From an uncultured Fidelibacterota bacterium (GTDB lineage: Bacteria; Fidelibacterota; Marinisomatia; Marinisomatales; UBA1611), in contig CALCSS010000047.1 of the NCBI GenBank assembly GCA_937893835.1, positions 1 through 23,027 on the forward strand: a stretch of DNA of 23,027 bases. The letters are read 5' to 3'. The position numbers were made by a program, and so were the translations under genes. How positions within the stretch are numbered: position 1 is the first letter of the stretch; each line of letters starts with the position of its first letter. Below, piece after piece: positions 8,061 through 16,239 of this stretch. The notes under the pieces were generated by a model. The model was not told where the DNA came from. It saw only the letters and a program-made list of their open reading frames with translations, and did no database searches.

Positions 8061-8567
8061 TTGAACATAAGATCAGTATTTCTAGGGCTTAGTCTCCTTT
8101 GCTCTGTCGTTTTTTCACAGGGCAAGTGGCACGAGGGAAACCTTAAAGGACTAGAGGACCTGACATTTGATCTCAATGTCAAAGGCATTGAGGATGGTGT
8201 ATGGGAGAAACGAGTCCTTAGTTTCATTGAACTCAGACTCATGGAGCATGGCATTGAGTTTGTAGAAGGCCAGATGCCTAAGATGGTAGTGGATGTGAGT
8301 ATCTTGGATTCAAGGATTGAAAAGGTTTCTTCATTTTTAGTGATGTTCAGTGTCTATAATTATGGAATATCCGAGGATGATTATTATCGCTCGATGGCTG
8401 ACACATTGATCACAAAGAAACTCATGACCAGCAAGGTCTTTTCACAAGAGGTCATTGGCCAGACCACATCCAATAAAATACATGGAGATGTGGAAAAAAG
8501 TATAAATAGAATCTTGTCAGTGTATCTTGATCAGTGGTACAGGGACAATCCTCTAAAACAATTTTAG
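8061..8567 (+). CDS. Small exported protein of unknown function (TTG start)
   Basis: This 168-aa protein has a clear signal peptide, NIRSVFLGLSLLCSVVFSQ, with probable cleavage near S-Q or Q-G. The only plausible start is TTG at 8061, because an in-frame TGA lies just upstream at 8049. The mature part alternates charged and hydrophobic residues, with a helix around WEKRVLSFIELRLMEHGI and a beta-rich middle. It resembles periplasmic or outer-membrane accessory proteins in general style, but I do not recognise a family. It sits 27 nt after the Rieske gene and 82 nt before the CsgG-like gene. It could belong to either group; export makes the downstream surface cassette the more natural one. Confidence 0.75.
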   Translation: MNIRSVFLGLSLLCSVVFSQGKWHEGNLKGLEDLTFDLNVKGIEDGVWEKRVLSFIELRLMEHGIEFVEGQMPKMVVDVSILDSRIEKVSSFLVMFSVYNYGISEDDYYRSMADTLITKKLMTSKVFSQEVIGQTTSNKIHGDVEKSINRILSVYLDQWYRDNPLKQF

Positions 8568-8649
8568 ACGATATTGATATTTAACGTCTTTCTTTGACAA
8601 TTTCATTCTCTGATGTAAGTTTCAGGGAAGGGCGTGAAAAAAGCCCTGT

Positions 8650-9678
8650 ATGACAATGATGTCAGTGATCCGAGGAATAATCATATTACATCTTGTGAGT
8701 TTCTGTTTTTCATCAGAGACCACAAAATCTGTTTCCATGAGGACAGGCAACCAATTGGCTGTCCTTAGGTTCGAGGGTTGGGCTATATCTGATCCTCTTA
8801 CAGAATTCTTGACAGAAGAACTTAGAGAGACCATCCGTGAACTGGGGATCTTTCAGGTTCAGGATCGTGGCCTGACCAATGAGATCAATATCTTCTATCC
8901 AAGGAAAAAGGATTACTGGGCATGCTGGAGCCAAGAGTGTGCGATCGACCTTGGTAAACGGCTGAATGTCAATTATGTCATCGCAGGCAATATTCAGAAA
9001 AAAGAAGATAATGAATTTTTGATCAGTGGACGTTTGTTTTCTGTTGATATGGAGACAATGCTCAATGAATTTGCAATGAACAGTAGTGGCCTCACTGACA
9101 GTCTATTACTTGAAATGAAAAAAATGGCCTACAATGTGAGCGGACTTCCAGTACCTGACACCCTATCTGTTGGCACAGACACATCTGAGGTTGCGATCAC
9201 AGGAGACATTGATCGAAAGAGAGAATGGTTCAAACTCCCATCGATACCTACAAAGATCAAGGCCCTGATGATGTCAACCGCAATACCTGGAAGTGGTCAG
9301 ATCTGGGTACATAGAAAATATCCAGGCTATGGATTCATGGGCACTGAGGCAACACTGGGCTTGGCCGCATTGATATCATATTATCAGTATAACAAGGCAT
9401 GGGGCGGTTTTGAGAAAAATTATGATTCATATCAAGATGGAACCGATCCACACGATCTTGAGGGTTTACGACCCAAGGTCATACAATATGCTGCAGATTC
9501 TCGTAGATATAACTCATTTATGAAGAGTATTCGCGGCGTGGCGGCATCGATCTGGATCGTGAACATGGCCCATGCCTATCTAGTTGCCCCAAGCGATGAC
9601 TATTTTGATGGAGAATATTTTTTTGATCTAGAGTACAACCCTGATGTCAATCAGATACAATTCAATTTCAATTTTTAG
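8650..9678 (+). CDS. Exported CsgG/TolB-N-like protein fused to a DUF5683-like membrane domain
   Basis: This 342-aa protein starts with a hydrophobic signal (about residues 6-21). Residues ~34-165 follow the pattern of CsgG/LpoB/TolB-N-like periplasmic domains: LAVLRFEGWAISDP, then helices, then CWSQECAIDLGKRLNVNYVIAGNI with C92 and C97 close together, then a beta hairpin. Residues ~200-325 resemble DUF5683: ALMMSTAIPGSGQIWVHRK, a hydrophobic segment LGLAALISYYQY, and a last helix IRGVAASIWIVNMAHAYL. In relatives this combination occurs in envelope proteins of Bacteroidetes and allied phyla. A role in assembling or stabilising an outer-membrane structure is an inference. ATGs at 8656 and 8659 are alternative starts. 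The 3' end overlaps the cohesin-like lipoprotein gene by 35 nt, which implies coupled translation. Confidence 0.8.
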   Translation: MTMMSVIRGIIILHLVSFCFSSETTKSVSMRTGNQLAVLRFEGWAISDPLTEFLTEELRETIRELGIFQVQDRGLTNEINIFYPRKKDYWACWSQECAIDLGKRLNVNYVIAGNIQKKEDNEFLISGRLFSVDMETMLNEFAMNSSGLTDSLLLEMKKMAYNVSGLPVPDTLSVGTDTSEVAITGDIDRKREWFKLPSIPTKIKALMMSTAIPGSGQIWVHRKYPGYGFMGTEATLGLAALISYYQYNKAWGGFEKNYDSYQDGTDPHDLEGLRPKVIQYAADSRRYNSFMKSIRGVAASIWIVNMAHAYLVAPSDDYFDGEYFFDLEYNPDVNQIQFNFNF

Positions 9679-10204
9679 TTTCATCAAGGTCCTAGGTCTC
9701 ACTCTAGTAATATTAAGCTTCTCATGTGAGGATGCAGAATATGAACTGGACAATCCCTTCGATCCCAGCAATATGGATCTAGACCCACCAGCGCTATTTT
9801 TCCATCCACCAGAGATCAGCGCTAATGTTGGTGATGCGATCTCTGTTGAACTATATGGATTAAAATTAAACCCAGCAGCAGCAGCACACCTGGACATTAG
9901 GTATGATTGGGGCAGTGTGACAGTTGATTCTGTGGTACCAGGCCCATTTTTTACGGGCACGAATCCTCCAATGGAGATCACTGTAGATGAGCAAGGAATC
10001 CTCGATGTATTCATATATTATCTTCCTGATATGGATTCTGATCAGAGTCAGGGTGGCACCTGGTCAATAGCCACAGTGTATTTTTCAACGATCTCAACAG
10101 GGGAGTCTGAACTATTATATGGACCAAACACAACACTACGAGATGAAAATAATGCTTTAGTGACGATCAATGACTATGGTTCTGGGTACATCAATGTGGA
10201 ATAG
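9644..10204 (+). CDS. Cohesin-like lipoprotein
   Basis: This 186-aa protein has a hydrophobic leader ending LSFSCED, so C28 is a probable lipidation site of the relaxed Bacteroidetes type. The mature part from ~50 on follows the cohesin beta-sandwich pattern: PPEISANVGDAISVELYG, then LDIRYDWGSVTVDSV, then GPFF, GTWSIATVYFST, and a closing LRDENNALVTINDYGSGYI. Cohesins bind dockerins in cellulosomes and in other surface complexes. The gene overlaps the CsgG-like gene by 35 nt at its 5' end and the large surface protein by 35 nt at its 3' end. That large protein carries a dockerin-like double motif, so the two may bind each other. The cohesin call is by pattern only, and the Asp/Asn-rich segment after C28 looks like a linker. 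Confidence 0.7.
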   Translation: MSIRYNSISIFSFIKVLGLTLVILSFSCEDAEYELDNPFDPSNMDLDPPALFFHPPEISANVGDAISVELYGLKLNPAAAAHLDIRYDWGSVTVDSVVPGPFFTGTNPPMEITVDEQGILDVFIYYLPDMDSDQSQGGTWSIATVYFSTISTGESELLYGPNTTLRDENNALVTINDYGSGYINVE

Positions 10205-13200
10205 ATCTCATTTAACATGCATTATCATGCTCATTAACATTCAGCTATGGGCTCAAGACAGTAGCTTTACTTTCAATGAAAATGATTATGTGAATATTCC
10301 AAGCAGTGCATCCCTTCAGGCAGAGACAGGAATGACCATTGAATGTTGGGTAAATCCAGAGTTGCCCGGATATTCAGACTTTGCCCCGATCGTACACTAC
10401 TTTAGACTGGGAGGCCCCACAGAAGAGTCTGGATTCACACTACAATACTTTGATGGTGAACTACGTTTCATGCTAAGCGTAGGCACTGGGGCATATGACA
10501 TATATGGTGATGGACTGCAATTATGGCCAGGAATGACATTGGATCAAGACGTATGGACCCATGTTGCGGGTACCTATGATGTTACAACAGGACAGGCAAA
10601 AATATTCAAGAATGGTGAGGAGCAGGCTAGCTTTGATACGGAAGGTGGCAATGTGAACTGGGACTTTATCGAAACGATGGAGATGAAGATCGGGAAGAGC
10701 GATAATAATCCAGGAGGATCGGATGGATATTTCAATGGTGGTATAGATGAGGTTCGTCTTTGGAACAACGCACTGGATGCAGCAACATTGCAGAGCGTGA
10801 TGTGCAATTCTCCAATAGGTGATGATGGACTGATAGGTTACTGGAATTTCAATGATGGAAATGATGCTACCATAACCGATCTTACTGGCAGTGGAAATGA
10901 TGGTACACTCACAAACTCTGGTGAAGGTTACTGGGACTCTGATGTCTATGAGGATAATGACCTATGTCTAGGGTCCGGAGAGTGTGTGGATTCTGTGATC
11001 GTTGCTTTACCATTCTTCCACTCGGGAGAATTGGATGAGAGCATGGGTGATGATTGGGAATTCCAGAGTTATGGACATGGTGTTGATTATGCCTATGAGA
11101 TAACAATCCCGACACAGAAGAATCTTTATGTTGATACCTGTGATCCACTGACCGACTTTGATACTATATTAGCTATAAAAGATGAATGTGGTAACCCGGT
11201 CTCTTTGACTGAATTCGATGATGGGACACAAGATTTTTGTCCTGAGGCAAGTGTAGACCCACCATATTTTGCTAGTATCATTGACAGTATTACTCTTGCT
11301 GCAGGCACCTATTATATTGTTGTAGATGGTTGGAATGGTGATACAGGCAATTATAAGGTTGCAGTTGGTACTCTTCCAGAGATCATTGGTTCAGCGATCG
11401 CATCAGACGATAGTTATTTGGAGATTCAGTTTAGTGAGGGCATGTATACAGAGGCAACGACCAGTGGTGCCGTGGTCGCTTCTGATTTTGAGGTAACATT
11501 TGACCCGAATGGTGGTACTGCAACTGGAGTGACGATCGATTATCTATCCAATACATCAGGAGGTCCACTAGTAGGAGGAGAGGACACCATTCGTTTTGTC
11601 ATCGGTGTTGATGGAGAATCCACGGGTCAGGAACAGATCACTGTTCGTACGTTAACGGATGCGTCTATCTTCAACTCCTTTGGAATTGGGCTTCTTCGAA
11701 GTGCCACGGTAACTCAGGGACTATCAGACCAGATTCCGCCTTATCTACAGTCAACCATGCCTGAGGATGGATCGATCGACATTGCCACTAATTCAAACAT
11801 AGTCATTGATTTCTCTGAACCGATACGAAACAGCGAGGGCTCCAACATCGATGACTCAAACTCCACTAATTCCATGGCATTGATTAATTCTGAAACTGCT
11901 GAGAGTATTGACTATTCAATAAGTACATCCAATGACCAAAATTTCACGATCGATCCTGATAGTGATCTTCCAGAATATGCATTTATTCAGGTTGTTCTAT
12001 CAAACATACAAGATGCCAATGGAAATGAACTGGGGAATGACACCATACAGTTTCAAACAGCAGATGAATCACCACCCTTGATAGAGTCTAGTGGTCTAGC
12101 AAGTACAAACCAATATTGCTATATTGATTTTAGTGAGGGAGTCTACTCAACAAATTCAGGTACAGGCGGGATCGAATTAGATGACCTTGCTCACACCTTT
12201 GACCCCAATGGAGGAAACTGTGGTTCTGTTACCATCCTTGAGATGAGTAATTACACAGGAGCATTGTTATCAGGTGGCGAATCATTGATCTATTCCTATG
12301 TACAGTTGGATGGTGCACCATCTGGTTCAGAGACGATCTTATTTGCACCAGCGGATGGTTCATCGATCTTTGACCAGGCAGGCAATCCAATGCATCCATC
12401 CAGTGTCACAGCGACGATGACCTTTAATGCATCCGCTCAAATACTGGATCATTTTTTACCAGATAGCAATGAGTATTTGGATGTGACATTCTCAAATGGT
12501 ATCTATGGCAATTCTGATCAAACAGATATAATCGAGGTGGATGATGTCCAGGTCATTCTTAATTCAAATGGAGGCAATGCAACGACTGTCACCATAACGG
12601 ATCTGACCACAACATCAGGGAACAACTTGACAGGTGGTGAAGAGACCGTACGTTTCCATATGAACTTTGATGATCTTCCTTCTGGAGTGGAGACTATTTT
12701 TATTTCTCCTTCTGGTGAAGACAGAATATTTAATTCTTCAGGTGTCATAGTTCCACAATCAGAGAATACCGGCCTGATAGATCTTTTTGATCAGTTACCA
12801 CCCAGTGGGAATTCAGATGCTGAGGATGGCGCAGTGAATGTTAATCAGGATGATACACTTTCAATGACCTTTACAGACAATTTATATGATCCGGATACAG
12901 GAGAATTGGTGACATTGTCTGAATTAGAAACATTCGTGACATTGCAATATGCTGATAGTACAGATGCGGATATACCATTCGATCTTGTCATGGAAGGCAG
13001 TCCACCTACGCTTTATGTGGTACCTCAAAGTGATTATGATAGCGATGGTGTTGTCTATTTTACCTTTTCAGCTATACTGGCAGATGAAAATGGCAATACG
13101 ATCGAATTTGATTTTTCAGCAACTTTCACGATACAAGACTACATACCTCCCTCAGTTGATTCTTCAACATTGGCATTTGATAATTCATATATTGATCTTG

Positions 13201-14648
13201 AATTTGATGATCAGATATTTGGGAATGATGACGTAACAGGTACAATGAATCTTGAGGATATAGTGGCCACGATCATACCAAATGGTAGTCAAATGGACGC
13301 ATGTACAGTCACAAGCTTGACTAGGACCGATAGTAACTTCCTAACTGGTGGTGAAATAAATATCCGTGTCAATCTTGAATACAATCATACACCAAATGGA
13401 AATGAATTTATAGTTCTTGCGCCAACGGAGGGTGTTTCACTATTTGATGAATCAGGGAATCAGTTTTCATCATCTACATATACAGATACAACTAGATTGA
13501 ATGATATTTTGCCTCCTAGCGTGGACTCAATCTCAGTTCCGATAGATTCGTTCATTGTATTGATGGAAAATACTCCCATCACATTTGGTTTCAATGAAAA
13601 GGTAGTTTCCTTGGACTTTACCGTAACATCAAAGGCGATTGGTTCAGTCCAATTTGATTTCACGCGTCTGGACTCTTCACTCAACATCATTCTTCAGCCT
13701 CCATTCGCGAGCTATGACAGTATAACAGTGAATTTTTCATATATGGAAGATGAGGCAGGTCTTACTACAGTAGATATTGCCTACACCTATGCTACCCCGA
13801 TCTTAGGTGACTATGACCTGGATTCTGAAATTACCCATGGTGATCTATGGAATCTTGTGGAAAACTGGAAACTGAAGAATTTTAACTATGAGCTTGGCCC
13901 CGTTTCAGGGACAGTGCCACATTTCATTTCCACCCCTAATAGTAAATTTGACATAGAGGATGGCATGGCCTTTGTTCAGATATGGTCATGGTATCAGAAA
14001 GAATTTGGACAGATCATAGAAGATACAATACTAGTTGGCAGACCACTAGACATGGCGCAATTTGGTGATGAACTCCTTCTCTTCATTGGTGATAGTATCT
14101 CCTCGGGTAGAATTCAGATCAGCTATGACAATACCGACCCGCCAATACGATTCTCTCAAACATCCACTGGAGAAGGAGAGATGTACCTTATTGATCACTA
14201 CCCAGGTAAAGGTTATTCAATAATGGAATTTGCAAGGACAGGACTTCTCTACAAGGACTCGATCAAGATCACCATGGAGCAAGAATCAGAAGTATTCATT
14301 AACTATTCTTTGGATAATCGAAATATTTCAGAAGTACAGAAAGGCCACTTCAAGGTAAATCATGAACCTATTCCATCTGAACTTGAACTATATCCAGCAT
14401 ATCCTAATCCATTTAATCCAGTCACAACAATTCAATTTGACATTCCCAACTCAGATGCCGCTCAAAACATCGTTCTATCCATATTTGATATTCAGGGTAG
14501 AGAGATCAAATCGCTGGTCAGTGGTCATAGACTCCCTGGAAGTTATAAAGTAAGGTGGAATGCAGAGCGAAACTCATCTGGTATGTATTTTGCAAGGCTC
14601 GTAAGCGGCAAGGCCATTAAAACACAAAAGATCATTCTTTTAAAGTAA
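10170..14648 (+). CDS. Giant surface protein: LamG, PPC, Big_5-like repeats, dockerin-like motif, T9SS-type sorting domain
   Basis: This protein has 1492 aa from ATG 10170. ATG 10194 (WNRSHLTCIIMLINIQLWAQ leader) is an equally good start and leaves a more typical signal peptide. Domains in order are a LamG/concanavalin-like lectin domain (~30-250; MTIECWVNPE, VWTHVAGTYD, IDEVRLWNNAL) and a prepeptidase C-terminal (PPC)-like domain (~285-400; TIPTQKNLYVDTCD, AAGTYYIVVDGW). These are followed by four copies of a ~115-residue beta module interleaved with three Big_5/Ig-like domains (407-1210). Next comes a dockerin-like pair of Asp-rich loops (GDYDLDSEITHGDLW at 1213-1226 and SKFDIEDGMAF from 1258). 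A FlgD/type A sorting domain closes the protein (from ~1402; YPAYPNPFNPVTTIQF, ending KIILLK). It is likely a carbohydrate-binding or adhesive surface protein. It overlaps the lipoprotein gene by 35 nt. No hydrolase domain was recognised. Confidence 0.88.
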   Translation: MTMVLGTSMWNRSHLTCIIMLINIQLWAQDSSFTFNENDYVNIPSSASLQAETGMTIECWVNPELPGYSDFAPIVHYFRLGGPTEESGFTLQYFDGELRFMLSVGTGAYDIYGDGLQLWPGMTLDQDVWTHVAGTYDVTTGQAKIFKNGEEQASFDTEGGNVNWDFIETMEMKIGKSDNNPGGSDGYFNGGIDEVRLWNNALDAATLQSVMCNSPIGDDGLIGYWNFNDGNDATITDLTGSGNDGTLTNSGEGYWDSDVYEDNDLCLGSGECVDSVIVALPFFHSGELDESMGDDWEFQSYGHGVDYAYEITIPTQKNLYVDTCDPLTDFDTILAIKDECGNPVSLTEFDDGTQDFCPEASVDPPYFASIIDSITLAAGTYYIVVDGWNGDTGNYKVAVGTLPEIIGSAIASDDSYLEIQFSEGMYTEATTSGAVVASDFEVTFDPNGGTATGVTIDYLSNTSGGPLVGGEDTIRFVIGVDGESTGQEQITVRTLTDASIFNSFGIGLLRSATVTQGLSDQIPPYLQSTMPEDGSIDIATNSNIVIDFSEPIRNSEGSNIDDSNSTNSMALINSETAESIDYSISTSNDQNFTIDPDSDLPEYAFIQVVLSNIQDANGNELGNDTIQFQTADESPPLIESSGLASTNQYCYIDFSEGVYSTNSGTGGIELDDLAHTFDPNGGNCGSVTILEMSNYTGALLSGGESLIYSYVQLDGAPSGSETILFAPADGSSIFDQAGNPMHPSSVTATMTFNASAQILDHFLPDSNEYLDVTFSNGIYGNSDQTDIIEVDDVQVILNSNGGNATTVTITDLTTTSGNNLTGGEETVRFHMNFDDLPSGVETIFISPSGEDRIFNSSGVIVPQSENTGLIDLFDQLPPSGNSDAEDGAVNVNQDDTLSMTFTDNLYDPDTGELVTLSELETFVTLQYADSTDADIPFDLVMEGSPPTLYVVPQSDYDSDGVVYFTFSAILADENGNTIEFDFSATFTIQDYIPPSVDSSTLAFDNSYIDLEFDDQIFGNDDVTGTMNLEDIVATIIPNGSQMDACTVTSLTRTDSNFLTGGEINIRVNLEYNHTPNGNEFIVLAPTEGVSLFDESGNQFSSSTYTDTTRLNDILPPSVDSISVPIDSFIVLMENTPITFGFNEKVVSLDFTVTSKAIGSVQFDFTRLDSSLNIILQPPFASYDSITVNFSYMEDEAGLTTVDIAYTYATPILGDYDLDSEITHGDLWNLVENWKLKNFNYELGPVSGTVPHFISTPNSKFDIEDGMAFVQIWSWYQKEFGQIIEDTILVGRPLDMAQFGDELLLFIGDSISSGRIQISYDNTDPPIRFSQTSTGEGEMYLIDHYPGKGYSIMEFARTGLLYKDSIKITMEQESEVFINYSLDNRNISEVQKGHFKVNHEPIPSELELYPAYPNPFNPVTTIQFDIPNSDAAQNIVLSIFDIQGREIKSLVSGHRLPGSYKVRWNAERNSSGMYFARLVSGKAIKTQKIILLK
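11388..13510 (+). repeat. Four protein-level repeats interleaved with Ig-like modules in the surface protein
   Basis: Copies begin near 11388, 12084, 12441 and 13155. Each has a D/N-x-Y-L/I-x-FSEG-like first strand, a TFDPNGG-like turn (DPNGG, DPNGG, NSNGG, IPNGS), V-T-I/L-x-x-L, then GGExxIR and a SIF-DxxGN-like ending. Big_5-like modules starting with a PP motif occupy about 11736-12065, 12799-13140 and 13513-13800. Copies 2 and 3 are adjacent. DNA identity between copies is low, so these are old duplications. Confidence 0.8.
13806..13991 (+). other. Dockerin-like double Asp-rich loop (domain within the surface protein)
   Basis: Two loop-helix units fall about 45 residues apart. The first is GDYDLDSEITHGDLWNLVE (from G1213), with Asp at loop positions similar to a dockerin calcium loop. 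The second is SKFDIEDGMAFVQIW (from S1258). The linker contains ELGPVSGT. Dockerins have two EF-hand-like repeats; here both are degenerate, so this is a resemblance and not a firm assignment. Confidence 0.5.
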
Positions 14649-14701
14649 TTGGCTTTGCCTCGTTGCTTTAAATGATGAACAAACCCTACATTTAGTATAT
14701 A

Positions 14702-15499
14702 ATGAAAAATATTTTGACCACTCGGCAGCTTAGACAGAAGCATGACCCAGATTCCATATTGAAGAACATAGAATCATTTTTCGAGAAAAATTTGGATAAA
14801 CTATTGGCAACACTTTCACATGCTGATAGTCCTCTCATCAGATACAGTGCAAATCTCCAGATATCTTTCCTTGATCCAGATCAAAAACAGGATGACCTGA
14901 TCAATAAGGCGGCATCTCTATTAAAAGATGCGCTCTATTTTATGATGTTACCGAAAAAAGAAAGGACAAGTGTTACCCAAAGAATGCGTGCCTATTATTC
15001 CGATGTTGTTAAGAACCAATTGGTCAGAGTTGAACTAATATTGGATGACCCTGAGATTGGATCGCCAAGACATTCCACCGACCCAAATTCTAACCACAAG
15101 GCCATGAGACAGGTACACTCAATCCTGAGCATCATCAAAAAGACCTTGGCACATGAAAATGACCATAGAAAGAACTTAACGCGTGCTGGCTACCTCACTG
15201 GTTTGCAGGTCTCAATGGGCAAGTTCTTCGCATTTCTTAAAAAGATTGGGATGAGTCAAAGAGACCAGATCTCATTGATCCAACATATATTTGATGAATT
15301 TGATGTGGATTGGGAAGAAGGAGATCGGGAGAATATCAAGGTATCGATCCAACAACCCTCGCTAGAATTTCATAAGATCACCCAAGAGGAGATTCAAAAG
15401 ATCTCTGGTACACTTTTTTCCAAATCTCTAGATGATGCAACTCTCTCAAATTTGGTTGAGCATGCAGTACTGTTATCTAGAAGAATAAGACGTTTCTGA
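14702..15499 (+). CDS. Predicted cytoplasmic alpha-helical protein, function unknown
   Basis: This 265-aa protein is hydrophilic and almost wholly helical by composition. It has no signal peptide or transmembrane segment. It contains charged segments such as QRMRAYYSDVVKNQLVRVEL and IKKTLAHENDHRKNLTRAGY, and an acidic stretch EFDVDWEEGDREN near residues 203-215. I recognise no family. The ATG at 14702 follows the surface-protein gene by 53 nt with no clear terminator between them. The next gene starts 7 nt after its stop, so it is probably co-transcribed with the YwaF-type membrane protein gene. Confidence 0.75.
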   Translation: MKNILTTRQLRQKHDPDSILKNIESFFEKNLDKLLATLSHADSPLIRYSANLQISFLDPDQKQDDLINKAASLLKDALYFMMLPKKERTSVTQRMRAYYSDVVKNQLVRVELILDDPEIGSPRHSTDPNSNHKAMRQVHSILSIIKKTLAHENDHRKNLTRAGYLTGLQVSMGKFFAFLKKIGMSQRDQISLIQHIFDEFDVDWEEGDRENIKVSIQQPSLEFHKITQEEIQKISGTLFSKSLDDATLSNLVEHAVLLSRRIRRF

Positions 15500-15506
15500 A
15501 CATAGA

Positions 15507-16199
15507 GTGAGTTCCCCAACTGTAATTGAGCCATTATCCTTTATCTGGTGGTTAGGAATCATTTTATCAATAATCATTTCCTTTGCCATAGTTCAGATCG
15601 CTATCAGCATTCCCCCAGACAAAAGGAAAGTGTTGATGATGTCCATGGGCATAACTCTCATATTGGTTGAGATAACACAGCAATTTTATCTATATCATTT
15701 GGGTTTGTGGGATATGAAGACATCTTTGCCAATTCATCTTTGCGGCATATCAGGGATACTTGCGGGGATCATGATGCTTAGACCAGATCAATCTGGTTTT
15801 GAGTTTTTAGCATTGATCGGTTCGCCAGGAGCTCTACATGCGATCTTGACCCCTCAGTTGAATCATGGTCCCTTACCTTTCCTCATCTTTAAATATTATG
15901 TTAGTCATACTGGTATAATCCTGGTCCCATTGTTTCTTGCCATTGTTTTAGGCCATAGGGTCACAGGATCATCATGGTACAGGGTGATATTATTTTGCCA
16001 GGTTCTTATATTATCCATCGGTGCGTCTAACTATTTGATTGGATCAAACTATATGTACTTGGCTGAAAGACCCATGGTCAATAATCCTATGGTCATTGGA
16101 GAATGGCCTTGGTACATACTTGGATTTGAATTTATTGGAATAGTTCACATCCTCCTTTTTTATTTTGGTTATCGTAGAATGAGACCATTACCATATTAG
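15507..16199 (+). CDS. YwaF/TIGR02206-type integral membrane protein
   Basis: This 230-aa protein has about seven hydrophobic segments. It carries family marks of the YwaF (TIGR02206) membrane proteins: SLPIHLCGISGILAG at ~74-88, GSPGALHAILTPQL at ~107-120, a hydrophobic segment after YVSHTG, and SNYLIGSNYMYLAERP with EWPWYILGFEF near the end. The function of the family is not established. The start is GTG at 15507, 7 nt after the previous stop; no stronger start is in frame nearby. The stop codon TAG lies inside a perfect 22-bp palindrome that separates this gene from the aminotransferase gene. Confidence 0.85.
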   Translation: MSSPTVIEPLSFIWWLGIILSIIISFAIVQIAISIPPDKRKVLMMSMGITLILVEITQQFYLYHLGLWDMKTSLPIHLCGISGILAGIMMLRPDQSGFEFLALIGSPGALHAILTPQLNHGPLPFLIFKYYVSHTGIILVPLFLAIVLGHRVTGSSWYRVILFCQVLILSIGASNYLIGSNYMYLAERPMVNNPMVIGEWPWYILGFEFIGIVHILLFYFGYRRMRPLPY

Positions 16200-16215
16200 T
16201 TGATATCAACTAATA
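16194..16215. promoter_or_regulatory. Perfect 22-bp palindrome between the YwaF-type and aminotransferase genes
   Basis: The half-site TATTAGTTGAT (16194-16204) is followed immediately by its exact reverse complement ATCAACTAATA (16205-16215), with no spacer. It covers the stop codon of the upstream gene and lies 25 nt before the GTG start of the next. A spacerless palindrome is poor as a terminator, and no T-run follows on the + strand. It looks more like a binding site for a dimeric regulator. No regulator gene is adjacent. Confidence 0.6.
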
Positions 16216-16239
16216 AAAGATATAAGGTCTATCATACAA

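Noticed and set aside
9628..10014. 128-codon open frame on the - strand
   Set aside because: It is antisense to the cohesin-like lipoprotein, whose frame shows a leader, lipobox and domain pattern; the antisense product shows none.
14696..14703. TATAAT-like box before the 265-aa unknown gene
   Set aside because: It overlaps the start codon itself, so a transcript from it would begin inside the gene; no suitable -35 box was seen.
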